Shown: positions 52,811 to 62,255, counted from the stretch's first letter. The stretch: DNA of 64,000 nucleotides from Skermanella stibiiresistens SB22 (GCF_000576635.1 NZ_AVFL01000001.1:62001-126000), one strand, 5' to 3'. Made by a program: numbers and translations. The notes: generated from the sequence alone by a model not told the origin.

Positions 52811-54502
52811 TCAGGCGGCGGCCTCGATCGGCTTCAGTCCCTGGGTGATCGCCTCGAAAGCGGCGTCGAATCGGGGATCCGCCATATCCTCGGGCTTGAA
52901 GACGATATGCAGGGCGCCACGGTCGGTGTTGAGCACGGTGAAGCGGACCCGCATGCCGCGCCGGTCCAGCGTCAGCACCCCCGGAGTGCCGGGCTGGACG
53001 TCGGAGATACCGGCGATCATGGCCCCGCCATGCGACAGGTCGGCCATCCGGGCGTTTCGGCGTTCCGAGCCGAACTCCACGACGCAGGGTTCATCGACCG
53101 TGAACCGCGCCTCGCGCCGCCGGTTGGCTTCGACGGTCGAGGTGCGGACCACGCGGACCAGGATGCGCCGAAGGTCCTCGATGCTGACGGCGACCTCGCT
53201 GGACCCGGCTTTGACATCCGCGGCTTGGGCTCCCGTCTTCGTCGCCTCGCTCGACACGTCGGAAATCCGGTTCGAGACCTCCTGGGCCGCGACCGTCGTC
53301 TCGGCGACGTTCCGGCTGATCTCCTGGGTGGCGGCCGCCTGCTCCTCCATGGCCGCCGCGATCGCGCTGGAGACCCGGTCGATCTCGCCGATGGTGTGGC
53401 CAATCTCCTCGACGGCTCCTACCGCCACCGCGGTGACGTTCTGGATCTCGCTGATCTGGCGGGTGATCTCCTCGGTCGAGCGGGCCGTCTGTGTGGCGAG
53501 GTTCTTGACCTCCTGCGCCACGACCGCGAAGCCTTTGCCGGCCTCTCCGGCGCGAGCCGCCTCGATCGTCGCGTTCAGCGCCAGCAGGTTGGTCTGTCCC
53601 GCGATGGCGTTGATCAGCTTGACGACCTCGTCGATCTTGCCGACCGTCTCGGACAGCGAGCGGATCGTTATCTGCGTCCGCTCGCCGCTTTCGACCGCGC
53701 GACGGGTCACGACACCGGAATGGGCGACCTGGGAGGTGATCTCGCCGATCGACGCCGCCAACTGTTCGGTGGCGCTGGCGACGGTCTGGGCGTTCATCAG
53801 CGCCTGATTGGCCGCCGCCGCGACGCTCCGGGAGTTGTGACCGACGCGCTCGGCCGACAGTGCCATGCCCTCGGCGTCGCGCGCCATGCCGCTGGTGTGC
53901 GTGGCGACCCGCTCGACGGCGGACCGGGCTTCCCGCTCGACGGTTTCCGCCATCGCCTGGAGCGCCTTCGTCCTATTGTCCCGCTCGGCCTCGGCATAGG
54001 TCTCCAGCAGGAGTTCCAAGTCCATCCAAGCCAGTTTGGTCAGGGCGCCGCGCAAGGCGAGCTTCCGCGAGGCTTCGGCGGCGCCGAACAGCGAGGCGAC
54101 ACCGCGCCGGCCGATGTCGAGTCCCAATTCCTCGACGATGCCATTGATCACGGTATTGTGGCAGATGGCGACGGCGTAGCCGGGCACGCCGTTGTCGAAG
54201 AAGGCACGGGCCAGCCGCTTCGCCGAATCCGGAAAATTGGCATCGATCCTTCCGGAAACGGCACGCACCCAATGTTCGACCCGGACGGCATGGACGGTGG
54301 GATTGGCCAACGCCGACTGCATTTCCGGCCAAGCGGAGAACCGGACGTGCCATTGTTCCAGCAGTGACGGCAAACGGTTTTCCGCGAAGTCTTTTTGGTC
54401 GCGAATTAGATCGATATCAGCTGTTGTCAGATTGAAAACAGCTAATCTTCTCTCGTGACTTTCCGAATCTAGAGCGGTTTTTTTTATTTCTTCCAAACCC
54501 AT
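52811..54502 (-). CDS. Soluble chemoreceptor: globin-like sensor, MCP, PilZ
   Basis: A 563-aa cytoplasmic chemoreceptor without membrane helices. The start at ATG 54502 has GAGGA six bases upstream; two earlier in-frame ATGs lack one. N-terminal residues 20-130 resemble the protoglobin/globin-coupled sensor fold ([46 protein letters not shown]). At the position of the usual proximal His I read Phe; the nearest candidate is His115, so haem binding is uncertain. The MCP hairpin has the [32 protein letters not shown] tip. The C-terminal PilZ domain has RRREAR (461-466) and DLSHGG (488-493), the residues that bind cyclic di-GMP. Divergent from an EAL phosphodiesterase gene. Confidence 0.88.
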   Translation of the reverse strand: MGLEEIKKTALDSESHERRLAVFNLTTADIDLIRDQKDFAENRLPSLLEQWHVRFSAWPEMQSALANPTVHAVRVEHWVRAVSGRIDANFPDSAKRLARAFFDNGVPGYAVAICHNTVINGIVEELGLDIGRRGVASLFGAAEASRKLALRGALTKLAWMDLELLLETYAEAERDNRTKALQAMAETVEREARSAVERVATHTSGMARDAEGMALSAERVGHNSRSVAAAANQALMNAQTVASATEQLAASIGEITSQVAHSGVVTRRAVESGERTQITIRSLSETVGKIDEVVKLINAIAGQTNLLALNATIEAARAGEAGKGFAVVAQEVKNLATQTARSTEEITRQISEIQNVTAVAVGAVEEIGHTIGEIDRVSSAIAAAMEEQAAATQEISRNVAETTVAAQEVSNRISDVSSEATKTGAQAADVKAGSSEVAVSIEDLRRILVRVVRTSTVEANRRREARFTVDEPCVVEFGSERRNARMADLSHGGAMIAGISDVQPGTPGVLTLDRRGMRVRFTVLNTDRGALHIVFKPEDMADPRFDAAFEAITQGLKPIEAAA

Positions 54503-54748
54503 GACATCCTCAGGGACAAGAAAGCGGGACATTACAAAGGCTTGGATATATTCAGCCAATGAAAGAAATTGTTAAACTATTGCCTAAGCAGTGCTCGGCT
54601 ATGAAATGAGACAGGCTTATTGTCGGATCGTAAGAATTTTACAAAATGTTATATAACTAAGTATCTAATCAAGATTTTCACGATTCTTACGCGGGTGAAA
54701 GTAAGATCGCGTAAAGACATTGCGACGCCGATTTACAGAGTCCGCCGA

Positions 54749-56401
54749 ATGAGCAGCCAGATTAAGAGATTCATCTCTTTCGCCTTCGCCGCCGCCGACC
54801 TTCTTATCGAGGTGGGCGCCGCGGGTGAGGTCAGGTTCGCTTTGGGAGCGGCGCTGACCCTGACGGATCAACGGGATGACTCGCTGCGCGGCCGCAACTG
54901 GCTCGATCTGTTCGATCCGGCGGACCACGCCGCGATCCAGTCCATGGTCGAGGCGCTGGGACCGCGGGGCCGGTGCGGACCCCTGCCGGTCCGCATGGCG
55001 GCTACATCGGTGCCGGAGAGGCGGAACGAGCCGCCGCGCCGCGCCGCTCTCAGCGCCTGCCGGCTGGCGGGCCCCGAGGAGTGGCTGTCCTGTGTCCTGA
55101 CGGCGCTTCCCGCCAACGATGGCGCGGAAAAGCCGCTGGCCGACATCGAGGAATTCATGGCGGCCGCCAGCAAGGCGGGGGAGGCGGGAGCGGAGCTGAC
55201 CCTGCTCGACGCCCCCGGCTTGGCCAGTCTGGCGCAACGCGACCCCGCCCTGTGCCAGACGGTGGTTCAGCGCATCAACACCGTGCTGCGGGGGGCGGCC
55301 GTGGCCGAGAACGCGGCGACACAGCTCAGCGAGACCCGTTTCGGCGTCGCCCATGGTGGCGACGACGCCAGCCTGCGGAAGGGTTTGGCGGCCATCACCG
55401 CCGAGGGAGCCCGCAACGGTTTCGATCTCGGCATCAGCGCCCACAACCTGGATCTCTCGGACAAGGGCCTGGAACCGGACGAGCTTTTGCAGGCGGTCCG
55501 ATTCGCGGTCAACCGCTTTTCCGCGATGGGATTGGACGCGGCCTTGCCGGGATCGGCGACCGAGGCCTTCGAGCAGATGGTCGACAGCGCCATCGAGCGG
55601 ATGAACGACTTCGCGGAGGTCGTGCGCGAGGAGAAGTTCGACCTGTCGTTCCAGCCGATCGTCGAACTGGCCTCCAACGCGTTGCACCACTTCGAGGTGC
55701 TGGCTCGCTTCACCGACGGCTCCAGCCCGTTCGAGAAGGTCCAGTTCGCCGAGGAGATCGGCGTCATCGAGAAGTTCGATTTCGCGGTGTTCACCCGCTC
55801 CATCGCCGCGATCCGCGCGGAGGACCGCCGCTGCCCCGCTGCCCAACCCCTGCGCCTGGCCGTCAACATGTCCGGCAAGTCGCTGGAGAACGCCCTGTTC
55901 ATCCGCCTGCTGCTGGCCTCGCTCGACGACAACAGGGATTTGGCGGGCCGGTTGTCGTTGGAGGTCACCGAGAGCGCCCGTTTGCAGGACCTGGCGCGGG
56001 CCGAACGGGTGATCCAGGAGATCAGGCGGCGCGGCTTCGACGTCTATATCGATGATTTCGGCGCGGGCGCCGCCTCGTTCCAGTACCTCCAGGCGCTGAC
56101 GGTCACCGGCGTCAAGATCGACGGTTCCTATATCAAGCGCATCGGTGGATCGCGCCGCGACGACACCTTGTTGCGCGGTCTGGTTCGGCTTTGCGGCGAC
56201 CTCGAGATCGTCACCGTCGGGGAGATGGTCGAAACGATGGAGCAGGGCGACTTCCTGCGCGGCATCGGCGTTACCCTGGGGCAGGGCTGGCTGTTCGGCA
56301 AAGCCGCCCCGACGCCGGTCTGGGCCTCGAAACTGGCGCCGCCGGCCAGCGCGCCGCGTGTCCGAGGCCGGCGGCAGGGCGTCACCGAGAGCTGGGGATG
56401 A
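54749..56401 (+). CDS. EAL-domain cyclic-di-GMP phosphodiesterase
   Basis: A 550-aa protein: a PAS-like N-domain (residues about 8-90), a degenerate GGDEF-like region (about 140-270) and an EAL domain (about 300-530). All EAL catalytic positions are visible: FEVLAR (metal Glu), VNMS (Asn), LEVTE (two Glu), IDDFGAG (Asp-Asp), VKID (Lys), GEMVE (Glu) and LGQGWLF (Gln). It should therefore hydrolyse cyclic di-GMP. The start ATG at 54749 lacks a strong Shine-Dalgarno sequence; in-frame upstream codons exist in A+T-rich DNA. It is divergent from the PilZ-containing chemoreceptor and precedes two unknown genes. Confidence 0.88.
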   Translation: MSSQIKRFISFAFAAADLLIEVGAAGEVRFALGAALTLTDQRDDSLRGRNWLDLFDPADHAAIQSMVEALGPRGRCGPLPVRMAATSVPERRNEPPRRAALSACRLAGPEEWLSCVLTALPANDGAEKPLADIEEFMAAASKAGEAGAELTLLDAPGLASLAQRDPALCQTVVQRINTVLRGAAVAENAATQLSETRFGVAHGGDDASLRKGLAAITAEGARNGFDLGISAHNLDLSDKGLEPDELLQAVRFAVNRFSAMGLDAALPGSATEAFEQMVDSAIERMNDFAEVVREEKFDLSFQPIVELASNALHHFEVLARFTDGSSPFEKVQFAEEIGVIEKFDFAVFTRSIAAIRAEDRRCPAAQPLRLAVNMSGKSLENALFIRLLLASLDDNRDLAGRLSLEVTESARLQDLARAERVIQEIRRRGFDVYIDDFGAGAASFQYLQALTVTGVKIDGSYIKRIGGSRRDDTLLRGLVRLCGDLEIVTVGEMVETMEQGDFLRGIGVTLGQGWLFGKAAPTPVWASKLAPPASAPRVRGRRQGVTESWG

Positions 56402-56477
56402 TCGTCGGCGCGGTTGAAGGGGAACGTATCGAAGGTGTAGGCATGAGGTGGCGACGTTCAGGGAGGGCTGGGGCGCG

Positions 56478-57974
56478 ATGACTGCGAACGCGGCGGTCCC
56501 CGGATGGACCACGAGGACGGATTCCAAGACTGGCTCCAGCCCCGACGCGGGGTTCGAGGTCGTCCTGCCGACGGCCGAGGAGATCGCCACCCTGCCGGTT
56601 CGGACGATCGAGCGGATACACCGGTACTCGACCGAATTGCCGCTGTCACCAGCCAGGACCGCTCTCGAAGGAGCGTTGCGGCCAAGGCTGCGGACGACGC
56701 GGCTGCCCAAGGTGATCACCCCGATGCGGCTGTTCTGCCTGCCGTTCGAGGATCTACTGACCGATCGCGACCCCCGGGTGCGGCCCAACGCGCTGATCCC
56801 CCGCCGGATCCTGATGCCGTTCTGGCGCCTGCTGACCAAGCCGGCGACCGTCCCCGAATTGCTGCGCGGGCCGACGGCGGAGTTTCCCTTGCCAGCCCGC
56901 CTGGACTTGGCGGCCCTCGACCACCCCCTGTTCGACGCGGCTCGAAGCACGCTCTCCGCGATGCGCGTCGCCGCGATTGGCAACGCCGCGATCGCCTCGG
57001 TGGGCAAGCGGATCCATCCCGGCATCTGGGATATCGTTCCCGAGATGGAGACGGCGATCGGGTTGCGCCACTACCTGCACCGGATCAAGCGCCACTTGAT
57101 GGAGGGCCGGATCCCGGCCGCGGTGTCGGACTTCCTGACCATCGGCACCCATGACGCGCTCGCCATGCAGGTGCTCCTGCTGGCGCTGGCGCGCTGTCCT
57201 GCGACCCGCAAGGCTTTTCCCAAGTTCGCTGAGGCGCTGAGCCGCGAGAAATCGCAGGAGGTCTCGCGCGTCCTGTCCGACATCGTCCGCTGCACGCTGG
57301 ACGACGCCCGCCGGGACCTGGGTGTCGAGACCTCGGACGAGGGCGCCCAGGAGCTGGATCCGGCGGCGCTGGCCCGCGGCTTGCGCCCGGCGGCCGAGCG
57401 GCTCGCCGTGCTGCGCGCCCAGCCGATGGGGCGCACGGGGACCGCCGCCGCCGACCGGCTGGCCGGCGAGGTCAAGACCGTCATCAACGACAAGCTGATG
57501 CCCAATGTCGACCAGATGATCGTCCGCCTGACCACGATGCCGCGGACATCCGACGAACAAGAGTTCGTCACGGCCCTGACCTCGACCGTCGAACTGCTGT
57601 CGGTCGCCCGCGAGGTCTGTTCCGGAGCCGGTTTGTCCGACATGGGCGGCAAGGCGGTCGAACGGCTGGTGGCGGCCACGAGCAAACGGATCGCGACCCT
57701 GGCCCGGCCACCGATCGAGGCGATGCCGGACGCGGCACCCGGGAGTGGTGCGCCAGCGAATGATCCGCCGGGTGGAGGCTCGGCCGACCGCGCACTGCGG
57801 GTAGCGGCGCGGGCCGCCCACGCCTTCGAGGCGCTGTGTCCGCAGGAAAGCGTCCTGTCCTTCCTGCAAGGCGCCTTCGTCGACGCGACCGGCCGCCCGG
57901 CGCCCAAGACCCGCGAGGCCTTCCTGTCGGAGATCGTCAGGTCCTGTTGCGCTCCCGTCAGAATGAATTCGTAA
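56478..57974 (+). CDS. Unknown 498-aa protein downstream of EAL gene
   Basis: A soluble, largely helical protein with no signal peptide or membrane segment and no motif I can name. The region LRTTRLPKVITPMRLFCLPFEDLL is basic and hydrophobic. The rest consists of amphipathic helices, and the last 70 residues follow a Pro/Gly-rich linker. Composition and third-position GC are gene-like. The ATG at 56478 with GGAGGG upstream was preferred to a GTG ten codons earlier. It lies 76 bp after the EAL gene and 50 bp before another unknown, so the three may form an operon. Confidence 0.8.
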   Translation: MTANAAVPGWTTRTDSKTGSSPDAGFEVVLPTAEEIATLPVRTIERIHRYSTELPLSPARTALEGALRPRLRTTRLPKVITPMRLFCLPFEDLLTDRDPRVRPNALIPRRILMPFWRLLTKPATVPELLRGPTAEFPLPARLDLAALDHPLFDAARSTLSAMRVAAIGNAAIASVGKRIHPGIWDIVPEMETAIGLRHYLHRIKRHLMEGRIPAAVSDFLTIGTHDALAMQVLLLALARCPATRKAFPKFAEALSREKSQEVSRVLSDIVRCTLDDARRDLGVETSDEGAQELDPAALARGLRPAAERLAVLRAQPMGRTGTAAADRLAGEVKTVINDKLMPNVDQMIVRLTTMPRTSDEQEFVTALTSTVELLSVAREVCSGAGLSDMGGKAVERLVAATSKRIATLARPPIEAMPDAAPGSGAPANDPPGGGSADRALRVAARAAHAFEALCPQESVLSFLQGAFVDATGRPAPKTREAFLSEIVRSCCAPVRMNS

Positions 57975-58024
57975 ACGGGATCGGGCGCATGATGGTGGCG
58001 CCCGTCAAGAACGAGACCACCACC

Positions 58025-59053
58025 ATGACCGAGACAGCTCCCCCTTTCACGACCCGCCTCGCCGGTGACTATGTGCCGGCGACCTTCGAGGAGAGGGGGG
58101 CCACGGTACCGTTCCAGAAGCCCGATCTCGCCAATGCCCGCGTCCGACGCAACGCGCGGGACGAGCTCGAGGTGCTGGTCTATGGCTTTTCCGGCGGGCG
58201 CGGCATCTATGTGCTGGCGTGGCGTTCGCTGCCCGACCTGCTCGGCCTGAACCTTCATGACCTGACGCTCCACGCGGAAATCCTGACGACCAAGGCGGTG
58301 ACGCCGGAGCGGGTACAGATCGCGGCCTACCGGGTCGCGCGCAGCGGCCTCGCTGGGGAGACGGCGCTCCAAGAGGCCGAGGACATGCTGGCCGACCGGG
58401 CGGAGATCTCCATGGCGACGACCTGCGATATCCTGCGTCGTCTGGTGCCGGCCGCCGAATCGGCCGCCATGACCGCGGAGGCGCTCGGCACGCCGGCCGG
58501 CAAGGCCGCCGCCCGGGCCACCCTGGCGGGATTGAACCTGGGAACCGATCCCGACGCGGCGTTCGAGCGCATCCAGAAAACCGCGTCACTGACGCTTCCG
58601 CTGGGAGTGGACGCCGCTGGCGGCCGCGGTCCGTTGCGAACCTTGTTCGGCAGGGTGGGGGAGTTCACCGCCCGCGTCGAAGGCGCTGGCGGAGACGCGG
58701 CGGCGCTGATCGCGGACATCGCGCGCTTGACCCTGGCGGTCGGCGGGGACCTGATCCAGCGGATCGACGCGGAGATCGCGGCACCGGCGGCGTTGCTCGC
58801 GGGCTGGGACGTCCGGAGCGCCAGCTTGAAGCAGTCGGTCGACCGGCTGGGCTGGCTGCTCGACGGCTGGCGTCCGGTCTGCGACCTATGGGATGATTGG
58901 GTCGGCGCCGGTTCGGATCCGGCCCTAGGGCTGACCACGCTCCGCATCCTGCCACTGGTGCCGCGGAACGAGTGCGGCCGGTTCCAGGGCGATGCCGCCA
59001 GCCTGTTCAGCCGGCGCTCCACCGTCTATGGAAGATTGCAGGACGAGGCCTGA
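58025..59053 (+). CDS. Unknown 342-aa protein, third gene of the EAL operon
   Basis: A soluble, mostly alpha-helical protein without a recognised domain. Its N-terminus (VPFQKPDLANARVRRNARDELEVLVYGFSGGRGIYVLAWRSLPDLLGL) is beta-rich, and the remainder contains long Ala/Leu-rich helices. The start at 58025 is the best guess; ATGs at 57988 and 57991 are also in frame. It follows the 498-aa unknown closely. Probably functionally linked to it, since the two lie together with no gap large enough for another gene. Confidence 0.75.
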   Translation: MTETAPPFTTRLAGDYVPATFEERGATVPFQKPDLANARVRRNARDELEVLVYGFSGGRGIYVLAWRSLPDLLGLNLHDLTLHAEILTTKAVTPERVQIAAYRVARSGLAGETALQEAEDMLADRAEISMATTCDILRRLVPAAESAAMTAEALGTPAGKAAARATLAGLNLGTDPDAAFERIQKTASLTLPLGVDAAGGRGPLRTLFGRVGEFTARVEGAGGDAAALIADIARLTLAVGGDLIQRIDAEIAAPAALLAGWDVRSASLKQSVDRLGWLLDGWRPVCDLWDDWVGAGSDPALGLTTLRILPLVPRNECGRFQGDAASLFSRRSTVYGRLQDEA

Positions 59054-59382
59054 GCCGGTCGGCAATCGACGACCAAGGTGTCGACCATCCCGGCTTCGAC
59101 TGAGGCGCGGCGGAGCAATTCGGAGCAGCGCGGGCCGATCGTCTCGCCAACGTCCTCCGTCATGCCAGCGTGTTCCCTCGATGGAGCGCAGTTTATCGAC
59201 CCGTAAGGCGGCGGTTCTGGCCTCAGGTCCGGAAAGGGCTGGACTTACCAGAAGTCGGTTCCGGCCAATGCCATCACGGTGATCGTCCAGCGACTTCGTG
59301 TCTTCCGCGACAGGCTCGCCGAAGTGGAACCGCCGCGTGATCTCAGCACGGCTCCCAGCGCCCAGAATTTCACGAACCTCCA
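59054..59382. other. Gap upstream of the ECF41 locus
   Basis: 329 bp with no supported gene. Minus-strand frames are open through much of it, but none has a Shine-Dalgarno sequence, a recognisable domain or a consistent extent. It may contain decayed coding DNA. The ECF41-type promoter begins at its downstream edge. Confidence 0.45.
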
Positions 59383-59409
59383 TGTCACACGGGGATGTTC
59401 TATCTCGTC
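59383..59409 (+). promoter_or_regulatory. ECF41-type promoter 1
   Basis: TGTCACA, a 16-bp spacer, then CGTC: the published target pattern of ECF41 sigma factors. It lies 49 bp before the epimerase-like pseudogene. An identical -35/-10 pair with the same spacing recurs at 60767. Confidence 0.75.
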
Positions 59410-59458
59410 CTGTCATCGAAGCGGCACGGACGCCGCTTCCCATCATTCAGGATGAACC

Positions 59459-60251
59459 ATGAAAATCGTCGTCATTGGCGGGACCGGGCTGATCGGCTCC
59501 AAGACCGTCAGGATCTTGCGCGACGCCGGCCACGAGGTGGTGGCGGCGTCGCCAGCCACCGGGATTGACACCATCACCGGGGAAGGGCTGGCGGCTTCGC
59601 TGGCCGGGGCGCGGGTGGTGCTGGATCTGGTGAATTCACCCTCCCTCGAGAACGAGGTGGTCCTCGACTTCTTCGAGACATGGGGGCGCCACCCGCTCGC
59701 GGCGGAAGCCGCGGCGAAGATTGGGCATCACGGGGCGCTGTCCCGTGGTCGGGACGGAGCGGCTCCAGGAGAGTGGCTATTGCCGGGGCAAGCTGGCGCG
59801 GGAGAGGCTGGTCAGGGCCTCCGGCATCCCTCCCACACCATCGTCCAATCGACACAGTTCTTCGAGTTCCTCGCCGGCATAATCCAGTCAGGCGCGCGGC
59901 CCGGTACCAAGTCGAGCGGCCAGCCGGGCGCCGGGGCCGATATCGTGCGGCTGTCGCCCGCCCCCGTGCAGCCGATCGCCTCGGATGACGTCGCGGCCGC
60001 CATGGCGGGGGTCGCGCTGGCCGAGCCCGTCAACGGCACCATCGAGATCGCCGGCCCGGAGCGGCCGCCTGAGCGAGTTGGTCGCGCTCTATTTCAAGGC
60101 GATCAGGGATCCGCGCCAGGTCGTCGGCGACATCGAGGCCCGCTATTTCGGCGCCCGCCTGGATGACCGCTCGCTGATGCCCGGCGGCGAACCTCGCCTC
60201 GGGTCGAACGGCTTCGAGGATTGGATCCGCAGGTCGCGGGCCTGGGGCTGA
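59459..60251 (+). pseudogene. NmrA/SDR-type epimerase, broken by frameshifts
   Basis: The 5' part reads as a normal NAD(P)-binding SDR-type protein (MKIVVIGGTGLIGSKTVRIL, GEGLAASLAGARVVLDLVNSPSLEN). From about 59743 the protein continues in another frame (VVGTERLQESGYCRGKLARERL). It returns to the first frame near 59830 (HTIVQSTQFFEF, DIVRLSPAPVQPIASDDVAAAM) and shifts again near 60065 for the ending (RLSELVALYFKAI, YFGARLDDRSLMPGG, EDWIRRSRAWG). Three indels therefore interrupt an otherwise full-length gene of about 255 codons. Either a recent pseudogene or sequencing errors. Oxidoreductases/epimerases of this kind are the usual ECF41 neighbours. Confidence 0.85.
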
Positions 60252-60306
60252 CCGGCGCTCCGCCGGCCCCGCGCCACTTCACTTCAGGACTGGAAAAGAG
60301 TTGACC

Positions 60307-60732
60307 ATGAGACGCTTCCTCCACGCGCTGGCCATCGTGCTCGTTGGCACCAGCGCCGCCGCGGCCCACGACACGAACTCCGCCCATGATAACAACTCCA
60401 AGGTGACGCTGGTCTACGACCACGCGCTTCCCAACGTGCCGGGGAAAAGCATCAAGGGCGTGCTGGTCGAGTATGGCCCCGGCGGATCCTCGGCGGCGCA
60501 CACCCACGCCAGTTCCGCCTTCATCTACGCGACCGTGCTGGAAGGCGCCATCCGCGGTGCCGTCAACGACGGGCCGGTCGTGACATATCGGGCGGGGGAG
60601 AGCTTCTCCGAGATGCCGGGGGACCGCCATGCCGTCAGCGGGAACGCGAGCCAGACCGAGCCCGCTCGCCTGCTCGCCGTGTTCGTGGTCGACACCGGCG
60701 AGACGGAACTGACGACGCCGATCGGCCGGTGA
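60307..60732 (+). CDS. Exported cupin-domain protein
   Basis: A 141-aa protein with a signal peptide (cleavage near AAAAH, residue about 20) and a single cupin barrel. Motif 1 appears as HTHASSAFIYATVLEG (about residues 67-82) and motif 2 around EMPGDRHAVSGN (about 104-115). Histidines for a metal site are present. It lies between the broken epimerase and the AhpD-like gene in the ECF41 locus. No ECF41 promoter directly precedes it, so it is probably read from promoter 1. Confidence 0.85.
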   Translation: MRRFLHALAIVLVGTSAAAAHDTNSAHDNNSKVTLVYDHALPNVPGKSIKGVLVEYGPGGSSAAHTHASSAFIYATVLEGAIRGAVNDGPVVTYRAGESFSEMPGDRHAVSGNASQTEPARLLAVFVVDTGETELTTPIGR

Positions 60733-60766
60733 TCTTGGTCGCGCGAAACAAGAAAATCGCGCGCGA

Positions 60767-60793
60767 TGTCACATTCCTCCGCGCCATCCCGTC
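60767..60793 (+). promoter_or_regulatory. ECF41-type promoter 2
   Basis: TGTCACA, 16 bp, CGTC, identical in core and spacing to the site at 59383. It lies 49 bp upstream of the AhpD-like gene start, the usual position of ECF41-controlled promoters in front of such genes. Confidence 0.8.
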
Positions 60794-60842
60794 AACGGAT
60801 CGGATCCCCCCATCCCACAATGCCAAACCCATGGAGACGACG

Positions 60843-61307
60843 ATGACACCTCGATTGGCGGAACCCCACAAGGCCGCTCCCGCGGCGATCAAGGCGATGA
60901 TGGCGCTGGAAGCGGCCCTTGGCGCCAGTGGGCTCGATCACGATCTGCTCGAACTCGTCAAGCTGCGCGCCTCGCAGATCAACGGTTGCGCCTTCTGCAT
61001 CCACATGCACGCGACCTTCCTGCGAAAGCATGGCGAGACCGAGATGCGGCTTTACATGCTGAGCGCTTGGCGGGAGTCCACTTTCTACAGCGCGCGGGAG
61101 AGGGCGGCGCTCGGATGGACCGAGGCGCTGACCAGACTGGCGGACACCGGCGCGCCGGACGCGGATTATGACCTGCTCAAGGCCGAATTCACGGAAGCGG
61201 AGCAAGTGAACCTGACCCTGGCGATCGGCGCCATCAACACCTGGAACCGGCTGCAAGTGGGCTTCCGCGCCGCCCATCCGGCGGATGGCGCCCGTGACCG
61301 CGCCTGA
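60843..61307 (+). CDS. Carboxymuconolactone decarboxylase/AhpD-family protein
   Basis: A 154-aa helical protein with the AhpD-type redox motif C-A-F-C-I-H in LVKLRASQINGCAFCIHMHATFLRKHGE (Cys pair about residues 49-52). The following EAEQVNLTLAIGAINTWNRLQVG helix is also characteristic. This is the carboxymuconolactone-decarboxylase-like gene that typically accompanies ECF41 sigma factors, probably a peroxidase-like or thiol-redox enzyme. Start at ATG 60843 with GGAG upstream; an ATG four codons earlier is possible. It overlaps the sigma gene by 23 bp. Confidence 0.9.
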   Translation: MTPRLAEPHKAAPAAIKAMMALEAALGASGLDHDLLELVKLRASQINGCAFCIHMHATFLRKHGETEMRLYMLSAWRESTFYSARERAALGWTEALTRLADTGAPDADYDLLKAEFTEAEQVNLTLAIGAINTWNRLQVGFRAAHPADGARDRA

Positions 61308-62184
61308 CGGCGGGGTCCACTCGTTCGAGACGCACCGGCCACGGCTGGTGCGTCTCGCGTACCGCATGCTCGGCTCCTGGTCCGACGCCGAGGATATCGT
61401 GCAGGACGCTTGGCTGCGCTGGTGCCGGGTCGATCAGGCCACCGTGCTCGAACCGGCGGCTTTTCTCAGCCGGACGGTGACGCGGCTCGCCCTCGACGCC
61501 TTGAAATCGGCCCGCGCCCGGCGGGAGACCTATGTCGGCTCGTGGCTGCCGGAGCCGATCGCCGAACCGGAGGACGACGAGATCCGGTTCGACGAATTGA
61601 CGCTGACGCTGATGCTGGCGCTCGAACGGCTCTCTCCGCTGGAGCGCGCCGCCTTCCTGCTGCACGACGTGTTCGGTGAGCCACTGGACGAGATCGCCGG
61701 CACGCTCGAGCGCGACCCCGCCGCCGTGCGCCAGCTCGCCGTGCGGGCGCGGAAGCACGTCCGCGAGGCGCGCCCCCGATACAAGGTTGGGCGCGAGGAA
61801 GGCGATCACCTCGCCCAGGCGTTCTTCACCGCCTCGTCGACCGGCGACATGGCGGGTCTCCGCGCCATCTTGGCCAACGACGTGGTGATGAGGGCGGATG
61901 GCGGCGGCAAGGTGCTCGCCTTTCTCAACCCCATCATCGGCATCGAGCGGGTTGCGCGCCTGTTCGCCGGACTCCACCGCAAGCTCACCGCACGGCCCGC
62001 CGCGTTCATCCGGCCTTTGTGGATCGACGGGCTACCCGGCTATCTCAGCCGCGAGCGCGACGATGTCCTGCAGACCACCGCGCTCGAGATCGAGAGCGGG
62101 CGCATCACCGCCATATACATAACCCGCAATCCCGACAAGCTCAGGCACATCGCGGAAGCCGCCGGCGGGGATCCGGCCCGGTAG
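61285..62184 (+). CDS. ECF41-group RNA polymerase sigma factor
   Basis: A 299-aa ECF sigma factor with an added C-terminal domain. Region 2 (FETHRPRLVRLAYRMLGSWSDAEDIVQDAWLRW) and region 4 (LERLSPLERAAFLLHDVFGEPLDEIAGTL) are intact. The linker motif WLPEP (about residues 89-93), and DGGGK and NPDKL in the SnoaL-like C-terminal domain, are the three signatures of ECF41 (SigJ-like) proteins. In this group the fused C-terminal domain replaces an anti-sigma factor and modulates activity. It overlaps the AhpD-like gene, so the sigma factor is probably expressed from its own target promoter. Confidence 0.93.
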   Translation: MAPVTAPDGGVHSFETHRPRLVRLAYRMLGSWSDAEDIVQDAWLRWCRVDQATVLEPAAFLSRTVTRLALDALKSARARRETYVGSWLPEPIAEPEDDEIRFDELTLTLMLALERLSPLERAAFLLHDVFGEPLDEIAGTLERDPAAVRQLAVRARKHVREARPRYKVGREEGDHLAQAFFTASSTGDMAGLRAILANDVVMRADGGGKVLAFLNPIIGIERVARLFAGLHRKLTARPAAFIRPLWIDGLPGYLSRERDDVLQTTALEIESGRITAIYITRNPDKLRHIAEAAGGDPAR

Positions 62185-62255
62185 CCGCGCGTTCCGCAAC
62201 TTCCAGCTTGATTCCACTGTTTTGCTTCCATCGACGGGCATCCAATTCCGGGGGC

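Noticed and set aside
59041-59200. Minus-strand reading of about 50 codons with protein-like composition
   Set aside because: No Shine-Dalgarno sequence, no family match I can name, and it overlaps the end of the 342-aa gene.
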